A stretch of DNA of 64,000 nucleotides from Fibrella aestuarina BUZ 2 (GCF_000331105.1 NC_020054.1:6637799-6701798); one strand, 5' to 3'. Numbered from the stretch's first letter, positions 52,282 to 62,691 are shown. Translations and numbers: made by a program. Notes: a model not told the origin generated them from the letters alone.

Positions 52282-52968
52282 TCATTTTATATCGAACAGA
52301 AACCCACTAGCGCGGAGGGTTTCGTAGCGGTTTTTGTCGAAGGCGTAGTAGGTGGCGGGCCTCCCTTTTTCGGGCGTAACTTTCTGCGGCTGTTCAACTA
52401 AAATATTGAAACTGAGCACTTTTTTCCGAAAGTTACGCCGGTCGAAGGGTTTGTTCAGAATAGCCGCGTAGAGGCGTTCGAGGTCGCCAAACGGAAACGT
52501 TTCATCGAGCAGGTTGAGGCCAATGGGCTCGTAGGTCAGTTTACCCCGCAACCGATCGAGCGCCCGTTGGAGAATAGCGGCATGGTCGAAGGCCAGCGGG
52601 GGCAGTTTGTTGAGCGCAAACCAGGCCACATCCTGCGCGTCGGTGCTGGCCTGAATCTGGAAATCGGACGGCCGCACCAGCCCCATGTACGCTACGCTGA
52701 CAACGCGTTGCCGGGGATCGCGATCGACGGCCCCGAAGGTGTAGAGTTGTTCCAGGAAACGGGTCTGAATGCCCGTTTCCTCCCGCAATTCGCGCTGAAC
52801 GGCCTCTTCCAACGTTTCGGTCGGCGCGACAAAGCCACCGGGTAAGGCCCATTGGTCTGCGTAGGGCGGGTATTTTCGGTTGATCAGCGCCACAAATAGC
52901 TGCCCATCGCGGTAGCCAAACACCACCGCATCGACCGTCAGCCGGATCGCCTCGTTAGGTACGTTCAT
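52282..52968 (-). CDS. nrtR: NrtR-type Nudix-related transcriptional regulator
   Basis: The 228-residue protein has an N-terminal Nudix-like domain with the box GGFVAPTETLEEAVQRELREE. Its C-terminal winged helix-turn-helix segment is FDRRNFRKKVLSFNILVEQP. This is the architecture of NrtR, a repressor of NAD metabolism genes whose degenerate Nudix domain senses ADP-ribose-type metabolites. The Nudix box here still has its REx2EE glutamates, so catalytic activity cannot be excluded. It lies directly upstream of prs-nadV on the same strand, with two operator-like sites between them. It is divergent from the DUF5690 gene. Confidence 0.92.
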   Translation of the reverse strand: MNVPNEAIRLTVDAVVFGYRDGQLFVALINRKYPPYADQWALPGGFVAPTETLEEAVQRELREETGIQTRFLEQLYTFGAVDRDPRQRVVSVAYMGLVRPSDFQIQASTDAQDVAWFALNKLPPLAFDHAAILQRALDRLRGKLTYEPIGLNLLDETFPFGDLERLYAAILNKPFDRRNFRKKVLSFNILVEQPQKVTPEKGRPATYYAFDKNRYETLRASGFLFDIK

Positions 52969-53049
52969 ACGAAGGTCAACTCACACCAACTCGTGTTAAG
53001 TTATGGTAACAAAGAAACAGAAGCGGGCGGCATTCTTTATCTTGCTCGA

Positions 53050-54336
53050 ATGAAATCGCCTGCTTTTGCGTCGAACTCCGCGGCTCTCACTGCCTTTGGT
53101 GCGGTGGCCGCGTTCTGCACCTATGCCTGTATGTACGCTTTCCGCAAGGGCATCACCGCCGTTACGTTTGAGGGCATGGCGTTTGCGGGCATCAACTACA
53201 AAATCTGGCTGGTGACGGCGCAGGTGCTGGGCTACGCGGCCTCGAAAGGCATCGGCATCAAGATCGTGTCGGAGATGACGCCGGGGCGGCGGGCGGCGGC
53301 GATTCTGGCGTTTACGGGTTTTGCCCTGCTGGCGCTGCTGGCCTTTGCGCTGGTACCCGCCCCCTGGAATATTGTCTTTCTGTTTCTGAACGGCCTTCCC
53401 CTGGGCATGGTCTACGGCATCATGCTGGGTTTCCTGGAAGGCCGACGCCAAACCGACGCCATGGTAGCGGGGCTGACGGCTTCGTTCATTTTCGCATCGG
53501 GCTTCGTCAAAACGGTGGCGCTGACCATCAAGGCCAGTTGGGGCGTGTCGGAGTTCTGGCTGCCGTTCGTGACGGGAATGCTGTTTGTAGCGCCCATCCT
53601 GCTGTCGATTTATGCCCTTACGCGCCTCCCCCCACCGACCGACGAAGACCGCGCCCTGCGCACCACCCGCCAGCCCATGAACCGCCTCGAACGGCAATCG
53701 TTTGTGCGTGAGTTTGGGCCGGGGCTGGCCCTGCTCATCGGGAGCTACGTGCTGCTCACCGCCTTCCGCGACTTCCGCGACAATTTCGGACCGGAGATCA
53801 TGAAAGACGCGGGCGTGCAGAACCCCGGCATCTTCGCCCAGACCGAAACGCTCATTGCCGTAGGCATCCTGCTCGTGATGGCGTTGCTCCAGCGCGTGAC
53901 GGATAACTTCCGGGCATTTGCCCTGCTCAACGGCCTCATGCTACTCGGTGGAGTCACCGTGGGCCTCAGTACCTGGGCCTACACGGCGGGCAGTCTCCCC
54001 GCAGGTACGTGGTTTTTGCTGACGGGACTGGGGCTCTACATGGCCTACGTGCCCTGCAACGGCCTGTATTTCGAGCGGCTGGTGGCGGCGTTCCGGTACG
54101 TGGGGACGGTCGGGTTTATGGTCACGCTCGCCGACTGGTACGGCTATCTGGGCAGCGTGGGCGTGCTGCTGTACAAGAACTTCGGGCAGGGCACGATCAG
54201 CTACCGGCAGTTCTTTGTCTATGGCGCCTACACGCTGGCTATCATCTATGGCCTGCTGGTACTGGCCTCGTTTGTGTACTTCCGAACCCGCTACCGGCAA
54301 ACGGCAGCCACCCAGCAGGTCGTGGGTACGTTGTGA
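53050..54336 (+). CDS. DUF5690 family membrane transporter
   Basis: The 428-residue polytopic protein has about twelve hydrophobic segments and an MFS-like organisation, and matches DUF5690 by its start (FGAVAAFCTYACMYAFRKGI) and internal AFRDFRDNFGPEIMKDAG. The N-terminal TYACMYAFRKGITA motif is reminiscent of organophosphate:phosphate antiporters (GlpT/UhpT), so an anionic organophosphorus substrate is plausible. In my recollection such genes often accompany phosphonate gene sets in Bacteroidota. Here it is 5 kb from that locus, beyond the NAD block. The ATG at 53050 is chosen over an upstream in-frame GTG since a near-consensus promoter box (TATCTTG) lies directly before it. Confidence 0.8.
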   Translation: MKSPAFASNSAALTAFGAVAAFCTYACMYAFRKGITAVTFEGMAFAGINYKIWLVTAQVLGYAASKGIGIKIVSEMTPGRRAAAILAFTGFALLALLAFALVPAPWNIVFLFLNGLPLGMVYGIMLGFLEGRRQTDAMVAGLTASFIFASGFVKTVALTIKASWGVSEFWLPFVTGMLFVAPILLSIYALTRLPPPTDEDRALRTTRQPMNRLERQSFVREFGPGLALLIGSYVLLTAFRDFRDNFGPEIMKDAGVQNPGIFAQTETLIAVGILLVMALLQRVTDNFRAFALLNGLMLLGGVTVGLSTWAYTAGSLPAGTWFLLTGLGLYMAYVPCNGLYFERLVAAFRYVGTVGFMVTLADWYGYLGSVGVLLYKNFGQGTISYRQFFVYGAYTLAIIYGLLVLASFVYFRTRYRQTAATQQVVGTL

Positions 54337-54343
54337 TTTTGTT

Positions 54344-54844
54344 TTATGCCTCGCTCTTTCGTTTCTCGAGCCAGTCTTTCACGGCGGGGCCGGTGCCGAA
54401 GGGCCACGGACGCAGTTCGGTGATCGGCGTGATTTTTACGGCCTGTAATTCCGTTTCGTCCATGACGATCTCGCCGGTGGCGCGCACGTGGTAGGTGAAA
54501 ATGATTTCGTTGCGCTGAAAGAACGGGTAGATGCCCAGAAACTCGACGATCTCGACCTGGGTCAGCCCGATCTCTTCCTGAATCTCGCGCAGGATGGCGT
54601 CGGCGGGCGCTTCGCCGCGTTCCAGAAAGCCCGTCACCAGCCCGAACCAGTCGGCGGGCCAGCCGATGTTCTGGGTAAGCACCACCGTGTCGTTGTCATA
54701 CTCGACAATGGCCCCAACCACGGGCAGCGGGTTGTCGTAGAAGACGTACCCACAGGGCTTGGAGCATACCAGCCGGTCGCGCCCGCTAACGACCTGTTGT
54801 ACCAGTGGTGACGCGCAAACGGGACAAAAGTTGAGTTTCGGCAT
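54344..54844 (-). CDS. Nudix hydrolase with zinc ribbon (NudC-like, short)
   Basis: The 166-residue protein has an N-terminal zinc ribbon (FCPVCASP and CSKPCGYVFYDNP) and a Nudix domain whose box GFLERGEAPADAILREIQEE follows the GX5EX7REUXEE pattern. The arrangement is that of NADH pyrophosphatase/RNA-decapping NudC without its N-terminal domain. It hydrolyses a nucleoside diphosphate derivative, possibly NADH or a dinucleotide; the exact substrate is unknown. It is the last gene of a minus-strand run mpl-LOG-Nudix and is convergent with the DUF5690 gene, with a seven-base gap. Confidence 0.9.
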   Translation of the reverse strand: MPKLNFCPVCASPLVQQVVSGRDRLVCSKPCGYVFYDNPLPVVGAIVEYDNDTVVLTQNIGWPADWFGLVTGFLERGEAPADAILREIQEEIGLTQVEIVEFLGIYPFFQRNEIIFTYHVRATGEIVMDETELQAVKITPITELRPWPFGTGPAVKDWLEKRKSEA

Positions 54845-54873
54845 AAGGAGCGTTTTTCGAGGAGTAAAAGTTG

Positions 54874-54976
54874 TTACGCAGAGCTACGCTGAGGAGCATA
54901 GAGATTCGCAGAGATCTTTTTAGAGGAGAAGTAAGGCTCTGTGAATCTCCGTGCTTCTCAGCGTAGCTCTGCGTAA
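54874..54976. repeat. Spacer-filling inverted repeat, LOG-Nudix
   Basis: The arms 54874-54913 and 54937-54976 are 40 bases with 36 complementary and a 23-base loop. They contain the phrase TTACGCAGAGCTACGCTGAG. One end is 7 bases from the LOG stop, the other 29 bases before the Nudix start. Confidence 0.92.
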
Positions 54977-54983
54977 AAGCCCC

Positions 54984-55535
54984 TTACACCGATTCCCAGA
55001 AATTCTCGATCGCCATCAGGCATTCGTCGACGGTATTGGTCACAATCAGCAAGGCGCGGTTTTCGGGTTTCAGGAACCCATCGGCTACGCAGCGGTCGAG
55101 TTGCTGTAGCATCAGGTCGTAATAACCGTCGACGTTGATGATGGCGATGGGCCCGTCGTAGAGTTTAAGTTGCCGCCACGCCAGAATCTCGAACAGTTCG
55201 TCGAACGTGCCGTAGCCACCTGGCAGCGCAATGACACCTTTGGCCAGATGCACCATTTTGTACTTCCGCTCATGCATGGTTTCGACAAAATGGATCTCCG
55301 TCAGCGTTTGGTGGGCTACCTCTAGTTGAGCCAGAAAATTCGGGATAACGCCCGTCACTTCGCCGCCGTTAAGCAGCACCGTGTCGGCTACATTGCCCAT
55401 TAGGCCAAATCCACCTCCGCCATAAATCAGGCGGATACGCCGGGCCGCCAGTTTCTGGCCCAGTTCAACAGCGACTTCCTTGTAAATCGGCTTCACCCCC
55501 GGCGATGAGCCACAGTACACGACAATGCTTTGCAT
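54984..55535 (-). CDS. LOG family protein (TIGR00730)
   Basis: The 183-residue protein has the Rossmann-type LOG fold, with IVVYCGSSPGVKPIY at the N-terminus, LIYGGGGFGLMGNVAD, and the diagnostic motif LPGGYGTFDELFEILAW. LOG proteins hydrolyse cytokinin nucleoside monophosphates to the free base; many bacterial members are nucleotide 5'-monophosphate phosphoribohydrolases. It sits between mpl and the Nudix gene on the same strand, with long inverted repeats on both sides. Its relation to cell-wall recycling, if any, is unknown. Confidence 0.93.
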   Translation of the reverse strand: MQSIVVYCGSSPGVKPIYKEVAVELGQKLAARRIRLIYGGGGFGLMGNVADTVLLNGGEVTGVIPNFLAQLEVAHQTLTEIHFVETMHERKYKMVHLAKGVIALPGGYGTFDELFEILAWRQLKLYDGPIAIINVDGYYDLMLQQLDRCVADGFLKPENRALLIVTNTVDECLMAIENFWESV

Positions 55536-55546
55536 AAAAGTTGGTG

Positions 55547-55639
55547 GTCATTAAGTAGTCATTTGGCTTCGCCGTCATTCGTCGTAAAAGACAATCACTG
55601 ACGACGAATGACGGCGAAGCCAAATGACTACCTAATGAC
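55547..55639. repeat. Near-perfect 39-base inverted repeat, mpl-LOG
   Basis: The arms 55547-55585 and 55601-55639 have 38 of 39 positions complementary and a 15-base loop, the most regular repeat in the window. The right arm covers the mpl stop codon and the last few mpl codons. The left arm ends 11 bases before the LOG start. Confidence 0.95.
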
Positions 55640-56998
55640 ATTTTTTAAATCCAACCCGCCGAACGTACCTGAACTCATCATCAGGAATACATCGGCGGTT
55701 GTTTGGTTTTGGTGGAGAAAATTGGTCAGGTCAGCGGTTTCCGTAAAGACCGCCAGATCGGGTTTGTTGAAGGCCGCCCGGATGTCGTCGGGCGAGATCG
55801 GCTCCAGTCGTTTGATGGCCAGCGTGTGGGCATTGTAATACACCGCCGCGATGTCGGCCGCGTCGAGCGTGTGCTCATACTGGCTCAGAAACGCTTTATT
55901 GAGGCTGCTGAACGTGTGCAGTTCCACACAGGCGAGCAACCGCTTATCGGGAAACTGCGCTTTCACAGCTTCCGTCGTGGCCTCAACTTTGGAAGGGGCG
56001 TGGGCAAAGTCGCGGTACACGATCTGGGTATCGGTCTGCACCACCGTTTCCAGCCGACGAGCGGCCCCGGCAAACGTCTGGATGGCTTCATAAAACTGCT
56101 CGTCGGATACGCCCAGCCGGTCGCAGACGGCCATAGCTCCTGCAATATTTTTCATGTTGTGCAGACCAAACACCTGCAACGGCACCTCCGTACCAGAGGC
56201 GGTCGTCAGGTACGTTCGGCCGTCCCGAATCAGGTGCGGATGCGCATCGTAGGGCACTTTCTGCACGTCGGGCCGCTCTTTTTCGCCGATCACGTCGAGC
56301 AGGTTATCGGTTTCGTCGAAGAGCAGCACCCCGGCTTTGGGCATCTGGTCGGCCAGCAGCTCGAACTGATCGACATACTCGTCGTAGGTCGGGTAAATGT
56401 TGACGTGGTCCCAGGCGATACCGCTGATGAGCGCCATATGCGGCTGATAATGCAGAAACTTGGGCCGACGGTCGATGGGCGAAGAGGCATATTCATCGCC
56501 TTCGATGACAATCACGGGCGCGCCGCTGGCATCGCTGTCGCCGGTCAGTTTCACCATCGTCTCAAACCCGTCGATCTGCGCGCCCACCAGGTAGTCGAAC
56601 TGCCGGTTGTTGTATTTCAGCACGTGCAGGATCATCGACGTGATGGTGGTTTTACCGTGGCTACCGGCAATCACAACCCGCTGTTTCTGGCGGCTTTGGG
56701 CGTAGATGAATTCGGGGTACGAAAAAATGGGTAGACCCAGCTCCTGCGCCCGGGCCAGTTCGGGGTTGTCGGCGCGGGCGTGCATGCCCAGGATGACGCC
56801 GTCGAGGCCTGCGTGCAGGCGGTCGGGAAACCAGCCCATCTGATCGGGCAGCAGCCCCCGTTGGGCCAGCCGGGTGCGGGCGGGGTCGTAAATTTCGTCG
56901 TCGGAGCCGGTGATGGTGTGCCCCTGCTGATGAAGCGCCATGGCCAGGTTGTGCATGGCCGAGCCTCCAATGGCAATAAAGTGATATGCCTGCGGCAT
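55628..56998 (-). CDS. mpl: UDP-MurNAc:L-Ala-gamma-D-Glu-meso-DAP ligase
   Basis: The 456-residue Mur-ligase-type protein is Mpl, which reattaches recycled tripeptide to UDP-MurNAc. It opens YHFIAIGGSAMHNLAMALHQ (the Mpl form of the MurC Rossmann motif), has the ATP loop VIAGSHGKTTITSMI, and the C-terminal domain contains VYRDFAHAPSKVEATTEAV. The GGSAMHNLA segment separates it from MurC, which has GIGG-G. It agrees with the DAP-type MurE at 20.8 kb. It is divergent from the OmpA-family gene and leads the mpl-LOG-Nudix run. The last codons lie within an inverted repeat arm. Confidence 0.95.
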   Translation of the reverse strand: MPQAYHFIAIGGSAMHNLAMALHQQGHTITGSDDEIYDPARTRLAQRGLLPDQMGWFPDRLHAGLDGVILGMHARADNPELARAQELGLPIFSYPEFIYAQSRQKQRVVIAGSHGKTTITSMILHVLKYNNRQFDYLVGAQIDGFETMVKLTGDSDASGAPVIVIEGDEYASSPIDRRPKFLHYQPHMALISGIAWDHVNIYPTYDEYVDQFELLADQMPKAGVLLFDETDNLLDVIGEKERPDVQKVPYDAHPHLIRDGRTYLTTASGTEVPLQVFGLHNMKNIAGAMAVCDRLGVSDEQFYEAIQTFAGAARRLETVVQTDTQIVYRDFAHAPSKVEATTEAVKAQFPDKRLLACVELHTFSSLNKAFLSQYEHTLDAADIAAVYYNAHTLAIKRLEPISPDDIRAAFNKPDLAVFTETADLTNFLHQNQTTADVFLMMSSGTFGGLDLKNVIR

Positions 56999-57140
56999 GA
57001 AGGAACGTTTACAGGTTGCTATTTACAGGTTTCAGTTCGTCCGCTGTCACGGTGGGTGGCCCACAGGCAACGCAACGGCAAACTGTACACTGTAAACTTT
57101 TTTCCAGACGAAGGTAGCTACTATCTTCGTTTAGCGGATA
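56999..57140. other. Divergent spacer between mpl and the OmpA-family gene
   Basis: A weak inverted similarity is seen between GTTTACAGGTTGC (from 57007) and the ACTGTAAAC region near 57090, resembling the other spacer repeats but much degraded. TATCTTCG (57122-57129) is a near match to the TAnnTTTG box for the OmpA-family gene. Confidence 0.35.
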
Positions 57141-58823
57141 ATGAGTTCCCCACTGACTATGAACTGGAGAAACGGCCTGACGGCCGGATTGTTGGTATTG
57201 ACTGGGTACGTTGGTTGGGCGCAGGCTCCGGTGGCTACCCCGCCTGCCTCGGCGTATAAAGGCGAAAACCTGGGTCCACAGGTCAATTCGATCTATAACG
57301 AGGGCAATCCGCTCATCAGCCCCGACGGTAAAACGCTGTACTACACCCGCGAAGACCATCCCAACAACACCAAGTTTGCCGACAAAGACAATGGCAGCGC
57401 CGACATCTGGTATTCGGAGTGGCAACCCAGCAATCAGTGGGGGCCAGCCCGGCGGATGGGCTCGCCGCTGAACCAGTTCAACCACAACGCCGTGTTCAGC
57501 ATCACGCCCGACGGTAACACGCTGCTGTTGCGCGGGGCCTACGTGAATGGGCAGTACGAAACGCGCGGTTTCTCGATCAGCAAACGCACGGCGAGCGGTT
57601 GGGGTGTTCCCGAAAAGCTGAACATCGCTAACTACGAAAAGCTGAGCAAAGGCCAGTTCGATTTTGCCTACCTGACCGTCGACGGTAAGACGCTGCTGCT
57701 GTCGTTCAGCGAAAAACGCAATGGCCTGAAAGACGACCTGTATGTATCGTTTCGGCAGAAAAATGGCTCGTGGAGCGAACCCATGAACCTCGGTGCCGAC
57801 GTGAATACCGACGACTTCACGGAAACGACGCCGTTTCTGGCGCCCGACGGGGTCACGCTGTATTTCTCGACCAACCGGCCCGGCGGGCAGGGCGACAACG
57901 ACGTATGGGTAACGCGCCGCGTCGACAAAACCTGGAAACGCTGGTCGAAGCCGCAGAACCTCGGCCCCAGCGTGAACACCGACGGCTACGATGCGTATTA
58001 CTCCATCTCGGCGCTCGGCGACAACGCCTTTCTGACCACCTTCAAGGGCGTTCAGGGCAAAGGCGGCGATATCGTCCGGATCAACATGGTACAACCCACG
58101 CCCCCCAAAGGCGCAGCCGACTCCACCACACTAGCTCAGAACGACCCGACCAAAAACGGCGACCCGATCTCGCGCCCTGACCCAGTGGCGATGATTTCGG
58201 GCACGGTGATCGACCAGAAGACGGGCCGTCCCATTGCAGCCGAGATTATCTACAGCACCTTGCCCGACGGGGCCGAAGCCGGCCGCGCCACCGCCGACCC
58301 AGTTACGGGGCAATACAAGATTGTGTTGCCCTACGGCCAGAAGTACACCATGCGAGCCGTCACACCTGATTACATCGCTGTGGGCGAAAACGTCGACCTG
58401 ACGAACAAGCCCACCGGCCCAGCCACGGCCATGCTCGAGATCAAGGGGAAGGAGTTGAAGATGGTGCCGATTCTGGAGGGGGAAGTCGTCCGGCTGAACA
58501 ATGTCTTTTTCGACACGGGTAAAGCCATTCTACGCGACGAATCGGGGCCCGAGCTCGACCGGATTGTAACGTTGCTCAACGACAAACCCAAACTCGTAAT
58601 CGAGGTAGACGGGCATACCGATAATACGGGCTCCAACGAGATCAACAACAAACTTTCGCAGGACCGCGCCGACGCCGTGCGCGAATACCTGATCGGCAAG
58701 GGCATCGAACCTGACCGCGTCGCCAGCAAAGGCTTTGGCGAAACCAAACCTGTAGCCACCAACGACACCGACGAAGGCCGTCAGCAAAACCGCCGCGTCG
58801 AGTTCGTGATTCTGAAGAAATGA
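57141..58823 (+). CDS. OmpA-family outer-membrane protein with PD40 propeller
   Basis: The 560-residue protein has a signal peptide (TAGLLVLTGYVGWAQ). A WD40-like PD40 beta-propeller spans about 40-320, with repeated GNPLISPDGKTLYYTRE, FSITPDGNTLLLRG and LAPDGVTLYFSTNRPGG units. A carboxypeptidase-regulatory-like domain follows at about 355-435, then a C-terminal OmpA domain at about 455-560 with FFDTGKAILRDES, DGHTDNTGSNEIN and LSQDRADAVREYL. The OmpA domain binds DAP peptidoglycan; the propeller faces the periplasm or the surface. Such proteins are common in Bacteroidota, sometimes with gliding or type IX secretion genes, but none is near. A second start at 57159 is possible. Confidence 0.9.
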   Translation: MSSPLTMNWRNGLTAGLLVLTGYVGWAQAPVATPPASAYKGENLGPQVNSIYNEGNPLISPDGKTLYYTREDHPNNTKFADKDNGSADIWYSEWQPSNQWGPARRMGSPLNQFNHNAVFSITPDGNTLLLRGAYVNGQYETRGFSISKRTASGWGVPEKLNIANYEKLSKGQFDFAYLTVDGKTLLLSFSEKRNGLKDDLYVSFRQKNGSWSEPMNLGADVNTDDFTETTPFLAPDGVTLYFSTNRPGGQGDNDVWVTRRVDKTWKRWSKPQNLGPSVNTDGYDAYYSISALGDNAFLTTFKGVQGKGGDIVRINMVQPTPPKGAADSTTLAQNDPTKNGDPISRPDPVAMISGTVIDQKTGRPIAAEIIYSTLPDGAEAGRATADPVTGQYKIVLPYGQKYTMRAVTPDYIAVGENVDLTNKPTGPATAMLEIKGKELKMVPILEGEVVRLNNVFFDTGKAILRDESGPELDRIVTLLNDKPKLVIEVDGHTDNTGSNEINNKLSQDRADAVREYLIGKGIEPDRVASKGFGETKPVATNDTDEGRQQNRRVEFVILKK

Positions 58824-58929
58824 GTATCACACTAGCGATAGCTCATTGGACGGGCTACTGACCGAATTACCCACTGATTAAGCCAACCCGGCGTATGCGA
58901 CTGACCGCTTCCGTCGGATATTTGCGGGC

Positions 58930-61900
58930 ATGTGGCAAATCTGGATTGATACGGGCGGCACCTTCACCGACGGCCTCGCCCTCGACCCCACCGGCACCCT
59001 ACACCGAACCAAAGTTCTCAGCAGCAGTCGGCTGCGGGGGCAGCTTATCGACGGACGGCTAATCGCGCCCTGGCTCGTAGCCCCGATTTTCGATGGCTAC
59101 ACCCTCCGGCTGGTCGACACCGACGAAACGTATCCGGTTCTGTCGCTAAGCGTCGACGGCCATCTGCAACTGGCCGGGGGAACGTACCCAGCCAACGCTA
59201 CGGTCGAGTTGTATACGAGCGAAGAAGCCCCCGTGCTGGCAGCACGTCTGCTTACTCAAACGCCGCTGAGTCAGTCCTTCCCAGCACTGGATATGCGGCT
59301 GGGTACCACCAAAGGTACCAACGCGCTGCTCGAGCGGAAAGGCGGGCGCGTGGCGTTGCTCGTCACGGAAGGCTTCCGCGACCTGCTGCTCATCGGCACT
59401 CAGCAACGCCCAGACCTCTTCCAACTCGCCATTCCGCCCGCCGACGTGCTGTACGACAGCGTACTCGAAGTACCAGAACGCATCGCTGCCGATGGAGCCA
59501 TCATCCAGCCCCTCACCGACGAAGCCATCGCCGACCTGATCGCTCAACTGCACGACGGTCGGCCCGACGCCGTGGCCGTGTCGCTACTCAACGCCTATCA
59601 GAACCCCGATCACGAACGCAAGCTGGCCGACGCACTTGCGGCTGCCGGTTTCGCCATCGTTACGCGCTCGACAGCCGTATCGACAGCACCTGGGTACGTG
59701 TCGCGCACCCAAACGACGGTGGCCGATGCGTACCTGACGCCCGTGTTACGAACGTACCTGACCAACGTCCAAACGCAGTTGGGCGGCCATCCAGTCCGGC
59801 TCATGACGAGCGCGGGCGGGCTGGTGCGGGCCGATCTGTTCCAGCCGAAAGACAGCCTGCTGAGTGGGCCGGCGGGGGGCGTTATTGGTGCCGCAGCGGT
59901 TGCGCCAACTGACACTTTGTTGACGCTCGATATGGGCGGTACCAGCACCGACGTCGCCCGCATCGTCGATGGGCAACCCGATCATCGATTTTCGACTACC
60001 ATCGGCCCATTTGAGTTGCAACTGCCTTCGCTGGCGATCGAAACGGTAGCGGCGGGGGGCGGCTCGATCTGCTGGTTTGATGCCCTGACGGGCCAACTGC
60101 GCGTTGGGCCGCAGAGCGCGGGCGCTACCCCCGGCCCGGCCTGTTACGGTGCCACGCCATCAGGTACGTTGCCCAGCCTCACGATCACCGACATTAACCT
60201 GTTGCTGGGGCGGCTGCATCCCCGGCAGTTTGGCATTCCCGTGTTCATCGACAAAGCGCAGGCGGCGCTCGACGCGGTGGTCAAGCAGGTGAGTCAGGCA
60301 ACGGGCGAGCCAGCCGATCCCCTTGCTTTGCTGCACGGGTTTGCCAGCATCGCCGACGAAACGATGGCCGGGGCCATTCGTAAAATCTCGGTGGCGCGAG
60401 GGTTCGATCCGGCGCAGTACAGCTTGCTGGTGTTTGGCGGCGCGGGTGGCCTGCACGGTTGCGCGGTAGCCCGCCTGCTGGGTATGACCCGCCTGATACT
60501 GCCATTCGACGGCGGCCTGCTCAGCGCGTATGGCATCGGTCAGGCGCAGATTGAACGCCGGGCGAGTCGGTCGGTGATGCGGCCACTTTTGTCGGTGTCT
60601 GACCAATTGAGTAGCTGGTTCGACGAGTTGACGAAGCAGGCCACTACTGAGTTGCGCCAGGATGTTGCTCAGGAAACGGCCGTGGGTACGTTAGCCCGAA
60701 CCGCGTTTTTACGGCTGCAAGGCCAGGAAGCGACGGTACCGGTTGCTTTTATCGGCACGTTGGAAACGACGTTTCGAGAGGCCTATGAGCAACGCTACGG
60801 GTACGTTCCCGAAAACCGGGCAATCGAAGTAGAAAGCCTCCGGGTAACGGTGGGTACGTTGCCCCCTGCTACCGATACGCCCCCTCCGCTCCCGACGACG
60901 CGCCCCGCACGCCCGGCCTTCCAGACCGACCAGTACCCCGCCTACGACTGGACCCAACTCCAACCCGGCGATACCTTCAGTGGTCCGGCGCTATTGCTCA
61001 ATACCACCTCGTCGGCCTTTATTGACGAAGGCTGGTTACTGACTATTCAGCCGGATAAAACAGCTGTCGCGGCCTGGCGAGGTACGTTATCCAGACAGGC
61101 TGGAAACCACGCCAATGAGGTTATTCAGCTGGAACTGTTTACTCAGCGATTCCGGGCCATTGCCGACGAAATGGGTGCTCAATTGCAGCGAACGGCCTTT
61201 TCGGTCAACGTAAAAGAGCGGCTCGATTTCTCCTGTGCCCTGCTCGACGCGCAGGGGCGGCTGGTGGTCAATGCGCCGCACATTCCCGTGCATCTGGGCA
61301 GTCTCGGCATCTGTGCCCGGCTGGTGCTCGACAAACTCGCGCAAGATGGCACGCCCCTCGGCCCCGGCGACGTTGCCATTACCAACCACCCAAAATATGG
61401 CGGCTCGCACTTGCCTGACGTGACGTTGTTGCAGGGTGTATACGACGAGCAGCAACGCCTTATCGGGTACGTCATCAACCGGGCTCACCATGCCGAAATT
61501 GGCGGTAAAACGCCGGGGTCCATGCCGCCCGATGCCACGTCGCTGGTCGAAGAGGGCGTGGTGCTGGTCCCGCAGTTAATTATCCGGCAAGGGAAATTTC
61601 AGTGGGAAGACGGGCTGGAAGCGGCGTTCACACAGGCAATGTACCCAACGCGTGCGCTGGCCGAAAACCGGGCCGATCTGGAAGCCGCCATTGCCTCGCT
61701 CCATTCGGGCGAAACGGCCCTGCAAGCGCTGGTTCGGGCACACGGCCTCGACGTTGTTCACCACTATATGAGCCGGTTGCAGCAGTCGGCAACGGACGCC
61801 ATCCGGGCTGTACTCGCGCCGTATGACGGCCAGACGTTCGAAGCCACCGAAACCCTCGACGACGGACACCCCATCCAGGTACGTATGGCTGTTACGGACC

Positions 61901-62691
61901 AGACGCTCACGATCGACCTGACAGGCACGGGGTCGGTGCATCCCAACAACCTCAACGCCAACGTCTCCATCCTGCATTCGGCGGTGCTGTATGTGCTGCG
62001 GCTCTGGGTGGGGCAGCATGTCGACGCCACCAATATTCCGCTCAACGAAGGCCTGATGCAGCCCGTCCGGTTTGTGCTGCCCAATTCGTCGCTGCTGAAC
62101 CCGATTTTTCCCGACGAGCCTACGCAATGCCCGGCGGTAGTGGGGGGTAATACCGAGGTAAGTCAGCGGCTGGTGGATACGTTGCTCAAGGCGCTGGGGC
62201 TGGCGGCGTGTAGCCAGGGCACGATGAACAATTTCCTGTTTGGCAATGACTCGCTGGGCTATTACGAAACCATCGGCGGCGGCGCAGGGGCCACACACGG
62301 GCAGGCGGGCCGGTCGGGCGTGCATCAGCACATGACCAACACCCGCCTCACCGACCCCGAAACCCTTGAACGCCGGTATCCGGTACGTCTGTGGCGGTTT
62401 AGCCTGCGCCCCAACTCGGGCGGGGCCGGGCAATGGCGCGGGGGCGATGGGCTGGTGCGCGAGCTTGAATTCCTGGCACCCATGCAGGTCACGCTGGTGA
62501 GTCAGCACCGCACGGTAGCGCCCTATGGCCTCAACGGGGGGCTACCCGGCCAACCCGGTCAGCAAACGCTCATCGAGCCGGATGGCACCGAGACCGCGTT
62601 GCCCGGCCTGTTTTCCCGCCGCCTACACACTGGCGAGCGAATCCGGCTCGAAACCCCTGGCGGTGGCGGAGTTGGTAGTGATGAACGATGA
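58930..62691 (+). CDS. Fused hydantoinase A/B (5-oxoprolinase-like)
   Basis: The 1253-residue protein joins a HyuA-type domain (about 1-690) to a HyuB-type domain (about 725-1250), as in eukaryotic and some bacterial 5-oxoprolinases. HyuA signatures are [45 protein letters not shown] and [18 protein letters not shown]. HyuB signatures are [59 protein letters not shown] and [10 protein letters not shown]. It probably opens 5-oxoproline or a hydantoin with ATP. Cytosolic; no signal peptide. It is followed by prfA, and its last codons are part of an inverted repeat. The C-terminus SDER is therefore not expected to be conserved. Confidence 0.93.
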   Translation: MWQIWIDTGGTFTDGLALDPTGTLHRTKVLSSSRLRGQLIDGRLIAPWLVAPIFDGYTLRLVDTDETYPVLSLSVDGHLQLAGGTYPANATVELYTSEEAPVLAARLLTQTPLSQSFPALDMRLGTTKGTNALLERKGGRVALLVTEGFRDLLLIGTQQRPDLFQLAIPPADVLYDSVLEVPERIAADGAIIQPLTDEAIADLIAQLHDGRPDAVAVSLLNAYQNPDHERKLADALAAAGFAIVTRSTAVSTAPGYVSRTQTTVADAYLTPVLRTYLTNVQTQLGGHPVRLMTSAGGLVRADLFQPKDSLLSGPAGGVIGAAAVAPTDTLLTLDMGGTSTDVARIVDGQPDHRFSTTIGPFELQLPSLAIETVAAGGGSICWFDALTGQLRVGPQSAGATPGPACYGATPSGTLPSLTITDINLLLGRLHPRQFGIPVFIDKAQAALDAVVKQVSQATGEPADPLALLHGFASIADETMAGAIRKISVARGFDPAQYSLLVFGGAGGLHGCAVARLLGMTRLILPFDGGLLSAYGIGQAQIERRASRSVMRPLLSVSDQLSSWFDELTKQATTELRQDVAQETAVGTLARTAFLRLQGQEATVPVAFIGTLETTFREAYEQRYGYVPENRAIEVESLRVTVGTLPPATDTPPPLPTTRPARPAFQTDQYPAYDWTQLQPGDTFSGPALLLNTTSSAFIDEGWLLTIQPDKTAVAAWRGTLSRQAGNHANEVIQLELFTQRFRAIADEMGAQLQRTAFSVNVKERLDFSCALLDAQGRLVVNAPHIPVHLGSLGICARLVLDKLAQDGTPLGPGDVAITNHPKYGGSHLPDVTLLQGVYDEQQRLIGYVINRAHHAEIGGKTPGSMPPDATSLVEEGVVLVPQLIIRQGKFQWEDGLEAAFTQAMYPTRALAENRADLEAAIASLHSGETALQALVRAHGLDVVHHYMSRLQQSATDAIRAVLAPYDGQTFEATETLDDGHPIQVRMAVTDQTLTIDLTGTGSVHPNNLNANVSILHSAVLYVLRLWVGQHVDATNIPLNEGLMQPVRFVLPNSSLLNPIFPDEPTQCPAVVGGNTEVSQRLVDTLLKALGLAACSQGTMNNFLFGNDSLGYYETIGGGAGATHGQAGRSGVHQHMTNTRLTDPETLERRYPVRLWRFSLRPNSGGAGQWRGGDGLVRELEFLAPMQVTLVSQHRTVAPYGLNGGLPGQPGQQTLIEPDGTETALPGLFSRRLHTGERIRLETPGGGGVGSDER

